Positions 1 to 6,379 of a stretch of 10,845 nucleotides of DNA are shown in pieces. The first letter of the stretch is position 1. Each line of letters opens with the position of its first letter. Under the pieces are notes generated by a model. It was not told the origin of the DNA and searched no databases. It saw nothing but the letters and a program-made list of their open reading frames with translations. A program made the position numbers and the translations under genes. The stretch is from CAYQMF01 sp964418595 (GTDB lineage Bacteria > Planctomycetota > UBA1135 > UBA2386): the NCBI GenBank assembly GCA_964418595.1, contig CAYQMF010000170.1, positions 1 to 10,845 on the forward strand, given 5' to 3'.

Positions 1-469
1 AGCCGTCGTGGCCGGGGCGACCGACGTGGTACATCACTTCGGTCTTGCGGCCTTCGACGATGGCCTTGCGCACGCGCGCGCCGATCGTCTTCACCACTTC
101 GTCCCAGGTCGTGCGCTCGAACTTGCCGCTGCCGCGCGGCCCGACCCGCTTCAGCGGGTAGAGGATCCGGTCGGGGTCGTTGACCTGGTTGATGGTGGCC
201 GGGCCCTTGGCGCAGTTGCGCCCGCGCGAGCCGGGGTGGTACGGGTTGCCTTCGACCTTGCGGATCTCCTTGGTCGCCTTGTCGACGTAGGCGACGAGCC
301 CGCACGCCGCCTCGCAGTTGAAGCAGATCGTCGGCACGAGCTGGTAGGCACGCGTGACCCGCCGTGGCCACGCTTTGGCGTCGAGTTCCTCCCAGTGGTC
401 CCACTTCTCCGGCGGCGGGAAGCTCTCGAGGGGCGTGATGTTCAGGCCTTGAGGGAGCGGCGTGGTCAT
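1..469 (-). CDS. Molybdopterin oxidoreductase catalytic subunit, N-terminal part (truncated by window edge)
   Basis: This is the first 156 codons of a DMSO-reductase-superfamily molybdoenzyme that continues beyond base 1. The start is ATG at 469-467, followed by MTTPLPQGLN. A 4Fe-4S site is visible as C49-x2-C52-x3-C56-x29-C86 (CFNCEAAC ... GRNCAKG), the standard N-terminal cluster motif of bis-MGD enzymes such as formate dehydrogenase and polysulfide or thiosulfate reductase catalytic subunits. It is followed by the usual region in which the polypeptide enters the cofactor domain (NDPDRILYPLKRVG, then TTWDEVV). No twin-arginine signal peptide precedes the cluster, so a cytoplasmic location is likely. 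The gene follows the ferredoxin/NrfD fusion gene by 11 bases, which supports one electron-transfer complex. The substrate cannot be told because the Mo ligand and active-site region lie outside the window. No clear Shine-Dalgarno site precedes the start. The family call is firm; the specific activity is unknown. Confidence 0.9.
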   Translation of the reverse strand, partial: MTTPLPQGLNITPLESFPPPEKWDHWEELDAKAWPRRVTRAYQLVPTICFNCEAACGLVAYVDKATKEIRKVEGNPYHPGSRGRNCAKGPATINQVNDPDRILYPLKRVGPRGSGKFERTTWDEVVKTIGARVRKAIVEGRKTEVMYHVGRPGHDG

Positions 470-480
470 TTGGAGCGAGG

Positions 481-1965
481 CTATGACAGCGGGGGCAACT
501 GTCCGGCGCGGATGTAGGCGCGCTCCCAGAGGAACACGCTGACGAGGAACAAGGGCGCGGTGGCCAGCGCAAGCGCGGGCAAGAGCAAGGTGACCAGCCC
601 GGCGGCGCCGACCAGCACGCCGAGTCCCGCGGCGGGGACCCGCGCGCCGGGCCAGGCAGGAATCACGCGCAGCAGCGCCGCCGCCTGGCGGGCGTTCTCG
701 GTGTGGTGCTTGCCGAAGACCTCGAGCGCGATGCCGGCCAGATGCGCGAGGAACATCACGGCGGCGAGGCCGCGCAGGATCGGCGAAGGCGCCGACGCCA
801 GGAACGCGACCGCGCCCAGGAGCAGGGCCTGCGCGAGCAGGTGGGGGAGGAGGACGTTCTTGTTCTGCCAGAGATCGCGGCCCTCGCACTGCGCAAACAA
901 CCACGCCGTGTAGCCCGCGGTCGCGCCGCCGAGCGGCAGGAGTGCCCAGCGCGCGGCGTCGGCGATGGCGTCCTGGCCGAGCAGGCGCGCCACCAGCGCG
1001 ACGAACGCCGCGCCCATGAACGCCGACAACACCCAGCCGCCCTTTACCAGCCAGCTCTTCGTGTTGGGGCGCGTGAGCAGGCGGAAGAACAACATCGGCC
1101 GCTTGAGGTCGGCGACCAGCAGCAGGCACGTGAGCGCCGTGAACAGCAGCGCCAGCAGCTCCGGCAGGTAGGCGAACGCCGCGCCGGTGAGTCCGAACAC
1201 GTCGACGAACGGCGCGAGCATGCCGGCGCCGGCGGCGATGCCCTTGGTCACGAGGTAGAGGTCGACGCGCCAGCCCCACATCGGCGGGTGCGCGGTGTCG
1301 AGCACCGTGCGTGCGTGCGGTGCGAGCGGGACGCTGCCCTCGGGGTAGGGCGGCGGGGGGGTGCGGCGATCGCTCCAGAGATAGGTGTTCGGCTCGGCGG
1401 CGCGGCCGGGGTGCAGCGAGACCGGGTCCATGCCCAGGTAGAAGACGTTGGGTCCGGTGTTCTGCTCGGTGCGCCGCGCGACGCCCGCGTGCTCGCGCTT
1501 CATGCGCGCCACCTTGCTGTGCTCGTCGTGGAGGTCGCCCGACACGATCGCCTCCGTGGGGCAGACGATTTCGCACGCGGGCTTGAGGCCCTGCTCCACC
1601 CGATGCGCGCAGAAGTGGCACTTCTCGGCGCCGCCGGTGTCCTCGTTGAGGTAGAGCGCGTCGTACGGGCACGCCTGCATGCACGCCTTGCAGCCGATGC
1701 ACGCATCCTTGTCGAGGTCGACGATGCCGTCCTTGCGCTTGGACAGCGCCGTGACCGGGCAGATCGTGACGCAGGGTGCGCTCGTGCACTGGTTGCAGCG
1801 CAGCACGGCGAAGTGGCGCTTCACCTGCGGGAAGGTGCCGATCTCCGTGTACTTGACCCAGGTCCTGAAGTTGCCGACGGGGACCTCGTTCTCGGACTTG
1901 CACGCGACGGTGCATGCGTGGCAGCCGATGCACACGCGGTGGTCGATGACGAAGCCGTACTGCAT
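481..1965 (-). CDS. Fused four-cluster ferredoxin / NrfD-type membrane anchor, electron-transfer subunit of molybdoenzyme
   Basis: The protein has 494 residues and joins what are usually two subunits. Residues 1-140 are a DmsB/PsrB-like iron-sulfur domain with 16 cysteines in four clusters: C12/15/18/22, C57/60/65/69, C89/92/95/99 and C116/119/131/135. A Pro-rich linker (about 165-235, including RTPPPPYPEG) leads into a hydrophobic C-terminal half (about 240-490) with roughly eight membrane segments. This half has NrfD/PsrC-like features such as NTKSWLVKGGW near 318-328, a charged GRDLWQNKN loop and a HHTENARQAA stretch. Family knowledge suggests that it accepts or donates electrons at the quinone pool and passes them along the four clusters to the molybdoenzyme encoded immediately downstream. 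There is no Tat or Sec signal before the ferredoxin domain, so the clusters probably face the cytoplasm. It lies 24 bases after the aminotransferase gene. A run of seven G bases at 1355-1361 lies in the linker; the frame is intact here. Confidence 0.9.
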   Translation of the reverse strand: MQYGFVIDHRVCIGCHACTVACKSENEVPVGNFRTWVKYTEIGTFPQVKRHFAVLRCNQCTSAPCVTICPVTALSKRKDGIVDLDKDACIGCKACMQACPYDALYLNEDTGGAEKCHFCAHRVEQGLKPACEIVCPTEAIVSGDLHDEHSKVARMKREHAGVARRTEQNTGPNVFYLGMDPVSLHPGRAAEPNTYLWSDRRTPPPPYPEGSVPLAPHARTVLDTAHPPMWGWRVDLYLVTKGIAAGAGMLAPFVDVFGLTGAAFAYLPELLALLFTALTCLLLVADLKRPMLFFRLLTRPNTKSWLVKGGWVLSAFMGAAFVALVARLLGQDAIADAARWALLPLGGATAGYTAWLFAQCEGRDLWQNKNVLLPHLLAQALLLGAVAFLASAPSPILRGLAAVMFLAHLAGIALEVFGKHHTENARQAAALLRVIPAWPGARVPAAGLGVLVGAAGLVTLLLPALALATAPLFLVSVFLWERAYIRAGQLPPLS

Positions 1966-1989
1966 GCGCTAGGTGTAGCAGAGCGCCAC

Positions 1990-3156
1990 TCAGCCAAGAA
2001 CGGCGAGCGCGCTTTCCACCGTGGCCACGTCGGCGGCCCGGTTGTGCCAGTGCGGCGAGAAGCGCAGGTAGCCGTCGGGCGTCGCGCAGGCGACGCCCGC
2101 CGCGTCGAGGGCCTTGGCGACGGTGGCGAGGTCGCGGCCCTGGGGCGGACGGACGCTGAGGATGTTGGAGCGCAGCGCGGCATCCCGCGCGCGCACGGAG
2201 CGGCAGCCGTGCCGCACCAGCGCCGCCTCGAGCGGATCGAGGATGGTCTGCGCGTGGGCGTGGATCGCGGCGGGGGTCAGCTCGAGGAGGATCCCGACGG
2301 CCGCGTGCAGCGCGGCGTAGCTCGTCGAGCCCATCACGCCGATCTCGAGGAAGTCGGCGCGCTGGCGGATGGGGCGGTCATGGCGGAGGTGGCCTTCGCC
2401 CTCGAACAGGAAGCGCGCCGCGTCCTCGTGGCTCAGCCAGCTCGCCACCACCGGACGCAGGGCGGCGATGCGCGACGGTGCCACGTACAGGAAGCCCGCG
2501 CCCTCGATGCCCATGAGCCACTTGTGCGCGCCCGCGGCCAGGTAGTCGACGCCGGTGGCGGCGACATCGAGCGGTACGCCGCCCACCGCCTGGATCGCAT
2601 CCACGAACAGCTCCGTGCCGTGCCGGTGGCAGAGGTCGGCGAGCGCGCGCAGCGGCAGGTGCAGGCCGGTCTGGAACTGCACGGCGCTGACCGCGAGCAG
2701 GCGCGCGCCGCGGCGCAGGATCGCGTCGAGGTCGGCGAGGGCGCGCTGCGGCTCGAAGAACGCGCCGCCGTCGATCCACTCGATGTCGAGTCCGAAGGTC
2801 GCCGCCGCGCGCTGCCACGGCGTGACGTTGCTCGGGAAGTCGCCGCGCATGAGCACGACGCGATCGCCGCGCCGCCACGGGAAGCACAGCGCCACGTCGA
2901 GCACGCCGTGGCTGGTGTTGGGCACGAGCGCGATGTCGGCCGGCTCGCACGCCACGAGGCGCGCGAGCCGCGCGCGCAGATCCTCGCGCTGGTCGCGGAA
3001 GCGCAGCCACGCGTGCGCGCCGCGGCGAGCGTAGTCGTCGACGACCTCCTGCACCGCGGCGCGCACCGGCAGCGACGGCGGCGAGACCGCGGCGTGGTTC
3101 AGGTAGGCCTTCGCCGCGAGGTCGGGGAAGAGACTGCGGTCGCCGAGCGCGATCAT
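1990..3156 (-). CDS. Class V aminotransferase-fold PLP enzyme (cysteine desulfurase/isopenicillin-N-epimerase-like)
   Basis: The protein has 388 residues starting at ATG 3156-3154 (MIALGDRSLF). This start is chosen because family homology begins at once (KAYLNHAAVSPPSLPV) and because it overlaps the preceding JAMM gene stop as ATGA, suggesting translational coupling. An upstream in-frame extension to about 3483 is only the shadow of that gene. Fold type I PLP features are clear: a phosphate-binding turn near NTSHGVLD (80-87), D186 in FVDAIQAVGG for the pyridine nitrogen, the Schiff-base lysine K212 in AGAHKWL, and a C-terminal substrate arginine R365 in YLRFSPHWHN. The reaction is not certain. 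True SufS/IscS proteins carry a mobile loop with a catalytic Cys (RxGHHC-like), and I do not see it. The only nearby Cys, in GVACATPDG, sits in what looks like the strand before R365. An epimerase, lyase or aminotransferase is therefore as likely as a desulfurase. Confidence 0.85.
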   Translation of the reverse strand: MIALGDRSLFPDLAAKAYLNHAAVSPPSLPVRAAVQEVVDDYARRGAHAWLRFRDQREDLRARLARLVACEPADIALVPNTSHGVLDVALCFPWRRGDRVVLMRGDFPSNVTPWQRAAATFGLDIEWIDGGAFFEPQRALADLDAILRRGARLLAVSAVQFQTGLHLPLRALADLCHRHGTELFVDAIQAVGGVPLDVAATGVDYLAAGAHKWLMGIEGAGFLYVAPSRIAALRPVVASWLSHEDAARFLFEGEGHLRHDRPIRQRADFLEIGVMGSTSYAALHAAVGILLELTPAAIHAHAQTILDPLEAALVRHGCRSVRARDAALRSNILSVRPPQGRDLATVAKALDAAGVACATPDGYLRFSPHWHNRAADVATVESALAVLG

Positions 3157-3563
3157 CGCTGGTCCTCGCGCACGACCGCGAGTTCGCCATCCTGCCACGC
3201 GCGCACGCGCGCGGGATGGCGGGCCGCTGGCCCAACGATCAGGTGCAGGTGCTCCGGCCAGGCGGCTTCGCGATCCTGGTCCGACGGCACTGCGCCGCTG
3301 TCGGGATGCGAGTGCCACACGCCGACGATGTCGACGCCGGTGGCGATCGACTCGTCGACGCAGTGCACGTAGTGGCCAGGGTCGAGCTGGAACCGGCGCG
3401 GGTCGGTCGCGACGTTGCGGCCATGCGAGGCGTAGCGCACCTCGAAGTCGTCGCCGATCCGATACCCGAACAGCACGCCGCACGCCTCGCGCGGCGCGGC
3501 GGCGTCGGCCCAGCCGGTGATGTCGGCGAAGACATCGAGGAGGAGGCGCGCGGTCCTGGGCAT
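3153..3563 (-). CDS. JAMM/MPN+ (M67) zinc metallopeptidase
   Basis: The protein has 136 residues, the normal size for a stand-alone bacterial JAMM protein. The complete metal and catalytic set is visible: E26 in REACGVLFG, then H84-x-H86-P-x6-S94-x2-D97 in VWHSHPDSGAVPSDQD. These are the Zn ligands (two His and one Asp), the catalytic Glu and the oxyanion Ser. The family includes eukaryotic deubiquitinases, and in bacteria enzymes that trim the C-terminus of ThiS/MoaD-like sulfur-carrier proteins (QbsD-type). No ubiquitin-like carrier or MoeB/ThiF adenylase is encoded in this window, so the substrate is open. The start ATG (3563-3561) lies 5 bases after the M1 peptidase stop, and the stop overlaps the PLP-enzyme start by 4 bases, so all three are likely co-translated. 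A possible ribosome site is the GGGG near the end of the M1 gene, but spacing is long. There is no signal peptide, so it is cytoplasmic. Confidence 0.9.
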   Translation of the reverse strand: MPRTARLLLDVFADITGWADAAAPREACGVLFGYRIGDDFEVRYASHGRNVATDPRRFQLDPGHYVHCVDESIATGVDIVGVWHSHPDSGAVPSDQDREAAWPEHLHLIVGPAARHPARVRAWQDGELAVVREDQR

Positions 3564-3568
3564 TCAGG

Positions 3569-5440
3569 TCACTGCCCCGGCACGCCGAGCATCTCGTCGA
3601 GGGTGCGCACCGACACCGCGTGGTAGCGCGGCCGGGCCCTGGCGTAGATCGCCTGTGCGCGCGCCTTGCCCGCGTCGGTCTTGGTCAGTGCCTCGTAGAG
3701 GGGCTTGAGGAACTTGCGCCGTCCGACGCGCATGAGGAACGCCTCCGTCGCGTCGTCGACCGCCGCGTAGCCGCTGCGGATCCCGACCACGAACCACGCC
3801 GCGGCGATCTCGGCGTTGCCGGTCTGGGTGAGGTGGTAGGTGGCGTCGAGGTTCTGGAGGCGCAGGACGTCGACCTGTGCTGGCAGCCCGCCCAGGAAGT
3901 GCAGCCACTGCTGCGGGATCCACGCATCGCCGCCGAGGTCCTTGGAGGTGAGCCGGCCGCCCAGCCACTCCGTGCGCTGCGCGTCGATCCTGGTGAACGC
4001 GTCGGTCGTCGGCCGCACGACGTCGTCGGGCAGGCCCGGCTCGTACACCCAGCGGTGCACGTCCACCTGTGCGGCGCGCTGCGGATCCGTCCGCATGAGG
4101 TTGGCGTCGAGGTACGCCACGAAGTCGGCGGTGGTCACGCTCTGGAACGCGTGCGAGTCGAACCAGCCCTGCATGCACTTCTCGAAGCGCTCGCGCCCGA
4201 ACACCTGGGCGAGCCGGTGCAGGAACGCCGCGCCCTTGTCGTAGGGCACCGCGGTCATGTTGTCGTCGGGGTTGCGGCCGGCGAGGTCGATGTGCAGCAC
4301 CTGATCGGCGGGCTGCAGGGTCTTCAGCTCGTCGTCCAGTCCCTTCAGGCCGAGGTGCAGCTCCATCGCCGCGCGCTCCTTGCCGTAGACGATCTCCATG
4401 ATCCGGTTCTCGAGGTAGACCGTGCAGCCCTCGTTGAGCCAGAAGTCGCGCCACGTCGCATTGGTGACGAGGTTGCCCGACCACGAGTGCGCGAGTTCGT
4501 GCGCGACGAGGCCGACCAGCGAGCGGTCGCCCGCCAGGATCGTCGGCGTCGCGAAGGTCAGCATCGGGTTCTCCATGCCGCCGAACGGGAACGCCGGCGG
4601 CAGGATGAGCACCTCGTAGCGCTCCCAGCGGTACGGGCCGAAGGCCCCTTCACACGCGAGCAGCATCTTCTCCATGTCGGCGAACTCGCGGGCCGCCGCC
4701 GCCACCGTGCCCGGCTCCGCCCACACGCCGCAGCGCTCCCCGATGCCCTCGAACGCGAGCTTGCCGCAGGCGAGCGCCATGAGGTAGGGCGGGATCGCCT
4801 TGTCCATGCGGAAGCGGAAGGCGCCGTCTCGGTCGCGCGGCTCGCGGCGCGCGCTCATCAGGACCGTGAGTCCCTCCGGCGCGCGCACCTTGGCGGTGTA
4901 GGTCACGCGCACGCCGGGCGAGTCCTGCAGCGGGATCCACGAGCGGGTGAGGATGGCCTGACCCTGCGTGTACAGGAAGGGCCCCGACTTGTCGTTGGTC
5001 TGCTCCGGGGCGAGCCACTGCAGGGCCTCGGCGCCTTGCGCGGTGTGGTAGGCGACGCGGATCCTCGCGTCGCCGGGCTGCAGGGTGATGGTCAACGGTT
5101 CGCCAAGGTGCTCCACCGGCTTGCCGAGCGCGAACCCCCGCGCGGTCAGCGTCCCGTCGGCGGCGACGGCGCGCACCGACTCGACGAACAACCCGTTGCA
5201 GTCCAGCACGAGGGCGGCGGCGCTCCCTTCCTTGCGCTGCACGGTCAGATCGGCGTGGCCCTGGACGGTCTTGGTCGTGAAGTCGAGGTTCAGGTCGAGG
5301 TCGACGTGGGTGACCCGCGCCGAGTCCGGGCGCGCGAAGCTGTGGACGTCCATGTGAGCGTCGGGTGAGGCGAGGGAACACGCGGCGGCGAGGGCGAGCG
5401 CGGCAGCGATCGCCGCGCGGAAGGGGGTGCGCATGCGCAT
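3569..5440 (-). CDS. Exported M1 family metallopeptidase, leukotriene A4 hydrolase-like aminopeptidase
   Basis: The protein has 623 residues. The N-terminus has arginines, then an Ala/Leu-rich segment (about 8-20) and C21, a Sec signal with either lipidation at C21 (the AAAC box is not ideal) or cleavage after SLA24. The exopeptidase motif GGMEN is at 287-291. The zinc site is H314-E315-LA-H318 with E337 eighteen residues on in WLNEGCT. The proton-donor Tyr is Y400 in VPYDKG. The similarity is specifically to LTA4H: QWLAPEQT at 141-148, and near the C-terminus RRKFLKPLY with R574 and K576 matching the human R563/K565 carboxylate-recognition pair. It probably removes N-terminal residues from short peptides in the periplasm, feeding peptide uptake; epoxide hydrolase activity is not implied. 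It is the first gene of the five-gene minus-strand block. Two in-frame starts are six bases apart (5440 and 5434), and neither has a convincing ribosome site. Confidence 0.95.
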   Translation of the reverse strand: MRMRTPFRAAIAAALALAAACSLASPDAHMDVHSFARPDSARVTHVDLDLNLDFTTKTVQGHADLTVQRKEGSAAALVLDCNGLFVESVRAVAADGTLTARGFALGKPVEHLGEPLTITLQPGDARIRVAYHTAQGAEALQWLAPEQTNDKSGPFLYTQGQAILTRSWIPLQDSPGVRVTYTAKVRAPEGLTVLMSARREPRDRDGAFRFRMDKAIPPYLMALACGKLAFEGIGERCGVWAEPGTVAAAAREFADMEKMLLACEGAFGPYRWERYEVLILPPAFPFGGMENPMLTFATPTILAGDRSLVGLVAHELAHSWSGNLVTNATWRDFWLNEGCTVYLENRIMEIVYGKERAAMELHLGLKGLDDELKTLQPADQVLHIDLAGRNPDDNMTAVPYDKGAAFLHRLAQVFGRERFEKCMQGWFDSHAFQSVTTADFVAYLDANLMRTDPQRAAQVDVHRWVYEPGLPDDVVRPTTDAFTRIDAQRTEWLGGRLTSKDLGGDAWIPQQWLHFLGGLPAQVDVLRLQNLDATYHLTQTGNAEIAAAWFVVGIRSGYAAVDDATEAFLMRVGRRKFLKPLYEALTKTDAGKARAQAIYARARPRYHAVSVRTLDEMLGVPGQ

Positions 5441-5531
5441 GGCGTACGGGGCGGGTCGGGTCGTGGCAACCGTGCCCGCGCTTTACAGCGACACGAGCGA
5501 GCGGAGAATGGCGGCACCCTGCCGAGGCCCG
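5441..5531. promoter_or_regulatory. Divergent intergenic region between M1 operon and ECF sigma gene
   Basis: These 91 bases separate two divergently oriented genes and must hold the start signals of both if the annotated starts are right. On the minus strand TTGCCA (5470-5465) resembles a -35 box, but the hexamer 17 bases on (TACGCC) is a poor -10 and abuts the M1 start. On the plus strand CTTTACAG (5480-5487) is the only AT-containing -10 candidate, with no good -35. No inverted repeat typical of a dimeric repressor was noticed. ECF sigma promoters usually do not match the housekeeping consensus, so absence of a match says little. Confidence 0.4.
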
Positions 5532-6056
5532 ATGGGCACCGAATTCTCCACGACCGTCTACACCGAACTGCACGCACTGGCGGCGCGCCAGCTCGAAGAC
5601 CAGCGCAACAACCACACGCTGCAGCCGACGGCGCTGGTGCACGAGGCCTTCCTGCGGATCGCGAAACTCGCCAGCGCCGGGGCGGAGGGACGTCGGCAGT
5701 ACTACGCGCTCGCCGGCAAGGCCATGCGCTCTGTGCTCGTCGACCACGCCCGGCGGCGCAACGCGCTGAAGCGTGGTGGGCAGCCGCTCGCGCTCGACAC
5801 CGGCGTGGTCGGGCCCGATGGCTTGCCGACCCTGGACGTGCTGGTGCTGCACGAGGCGCTCGAGCGTCTGGCGGAACTGGATCCGGAACTCGTGCAGATC
5901 GTCGAGCTGGTGTTCTTCTCCGGGCTCACGGAGGTCGAGGCGGCGAACGTGCTCGGCGTGTCGGACCGGACGGTGCGGCGTGGGTGGCGTACGGCGAAGG
6001 CCTGGTTGCGGCAGGCGCTGGGGGATGCGCCTGCCGGGGATGCACCGACTACCTGA
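5532..6056 (+). CDS. ECF-type RNA polymerase sigma factor (TIGR02999-like)
   Basis: The protein has 174 residues with two sigma domains. Sigma-2 (about 8-75) has the family hallmark HTLQPTALVHEAFLRIA and AGKAMRSVLVDHARRRNALKRGG, which bind core polymerase and the -10 element. Sigma-4 (about 108-163) has LERLAELDPEL, then the helix-turn-helix GLTEVEAANVLGVSDRTVRRGW that reads the -35 element. These are characteristic of the ECF group abundant in Planctomycetota and Acidobacteria, often regulated through protein kinases rather than classical anti-sigma factors; no kinase or anti-sigma gene is adjacent here. The start at 5532 is chosen for the family length and a GAGG (5525-5528) four bases upstream; ATG 5508 in the same frame is an alternative adding 24 residues. 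The C-terminal tail (GDAPAGDAPTT) is low complexity and its DNA forms a ten-base stem (6009-6018 with 6027-6036) without a T run. Confidence 0.92.
   Translation: MGTEFSTTVYTELHALAARQLEDQRNNHTLQPTALVHEAFLRIAKLASAGAEGRRQYYALAGKAMRSVLVDHARRRNALKRGGQPLALDTGVVGPDGLPTLDVLVLHEALERLAELDPELVQIVELVFFSGLTEVEAANVLGVSDRTVRRGWRTAKAWLRQALGDAPAGDAPTT
6009..6036 (+). repeat. Inverted repeat at the 3' end of the sigma gene
   Basis: CGGCAGGCGC (6009-6018) is perfectly complementary to GCGCCTGCCG (6027-6036), with an eight-base loop. It lies within the last codons of the sigma factor gene. There is no T run after it, so it is not a classical intrinsic terminator. It may simply reflect the repeated Gly-Asp-Ala-Pro tail and high GC content. 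Confidence 0.5.
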
Positions 6057-6079
6057 CGCGCGAGGCTCTTGGCGGGTCG

Positions 6080-6295
6080 GGTGTTCGGGCTCGGGCTGAG
6101 GCTCGCCAGTGCGCCGCTCGCGCGTCGCACTGGCTGGCTCGGGCTCGTACGGGCGCGGGGAGAGATGTCGGCGTGAGCGAGTGTGCGCTCGGGACTCGGC
6201 CCGCGCTCGCGTTCCGTGCACGCCCGAGCCCGTACGAGCCCGAGCCAGCCAGGCGGCGCTGCCGCCTGGCGAGCCCGAGTCCGAGCCCGAACACC
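6080..6295. repeat. BIME-like composite inverted repeat (two head-to-head elements, each with its own hairpin)
   Basis: The 323-base gene-free stretch between the sigma gene and thrS is mostly this structure. Outer arms 6080-6109 and 6266-6295 match in 27 of 30 positions when one is reversed. Inner arms 6130-6154 and 6228-6252 match in 25 of 25. Between outer and inner arm on the left is a hairpin (6105-6113 with 6126-6134, nine pairs); on the right is another (6248-6257 with 6261-6270, ten pairs, three-base loop). Viewed as units, 6080-6154 and the reverse complement of 6228-6295 are two copies of one element that differ chiefly in the hairpin tip. The arms are rich in the unit GAGCCC/GGGCTC. 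No T run follows, so Rho-independent termination of the classical kind is not shown. The arrangement resembles REP/BIME elements. The central spacer 6155-6227 shows only short pairings such as 6153-6159 with 6200-6206. Confidence 0.85.
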
Positions 6296-6379
6296 TGACC
6301 CCACGCGACACCAGCCACCGACGCACCGCAAAAACCACACGCGTCGCCGCGCCTCGCCCCCTAATCTCCGGCCCCTTCG
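6296..6379 (+). promoter_or_regulatory. thrS: thrS upstream region with -10-like hexamer close to the start codon
   Basis: TAATCT at 6362-6367 matches the -10 pattern TAnnnT and is the most AT-rich spot in this stretch. Its end lies only 12 bases before the thrS ATG, so a start of transcription about 7 bases further on would give a leader of only a few bases. No -35 match is seen 16-18 bases upstream. No Shine-Dalgarno sequence precedes the ATG (CTCCGGCCCCTTCG), consistent with a very short leader or leaderless mRNA. There is no T-box-like or operator-like structure visible. Confidence 0.35.

Noticed and set aside
1355..1361. Run of seven G bases in the ferredoxin-NrfD linker as a phase-variation tract
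   Set aside because: The tract is short, lies in a Pro-rich linker of a GC-rich gene, and the frame is intact; chance is sufficient.
703..3372. 889-codon open frame on the plus strand
   Set aside because: It runs antisense to the ferredoxin-NrfD, PLP and JAMM genes, is dominated by Arg/Ala/Glu/Val and low-complexity stretches, and has no recognisable motif. It is the usual open shadow of very GC-rich coding sequence.
3157..3483. N-terminal extension of the PLP-enzyme frame up to 3483
   Set aside because: The extension overlaps the JAMM gene in another frame and reads as Arg/Ala low complexity; homology to class V enzymes starts right after the ATG at 3156.
3620..5368. 582-codon open frame on the plus strand
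   Set aside because: It is antisense to the M1 peptidase, whose zinc site and LTA4H-type motifs are clear in the minus frame. The plus-strand translation is Arg/Glu/Val-rich with no family features.
6266..6300. Intrinsic terminator for the sigma factor gene at the end of the inverted repeat
   Set aside because: No T run follows the strong stems on either strand, so a classical Rho-independent terminator cannot be claimed, although the structure could still slow polymerase.
6109..6338. Short ORFs in both directions between the sigma gene and thrS (products rich in PEPEPE, SPSP and RARAR)
   Set aside because: These translations come from the GAGCCC-rich inverted repeat itself; there is no ribosome site or family motif.
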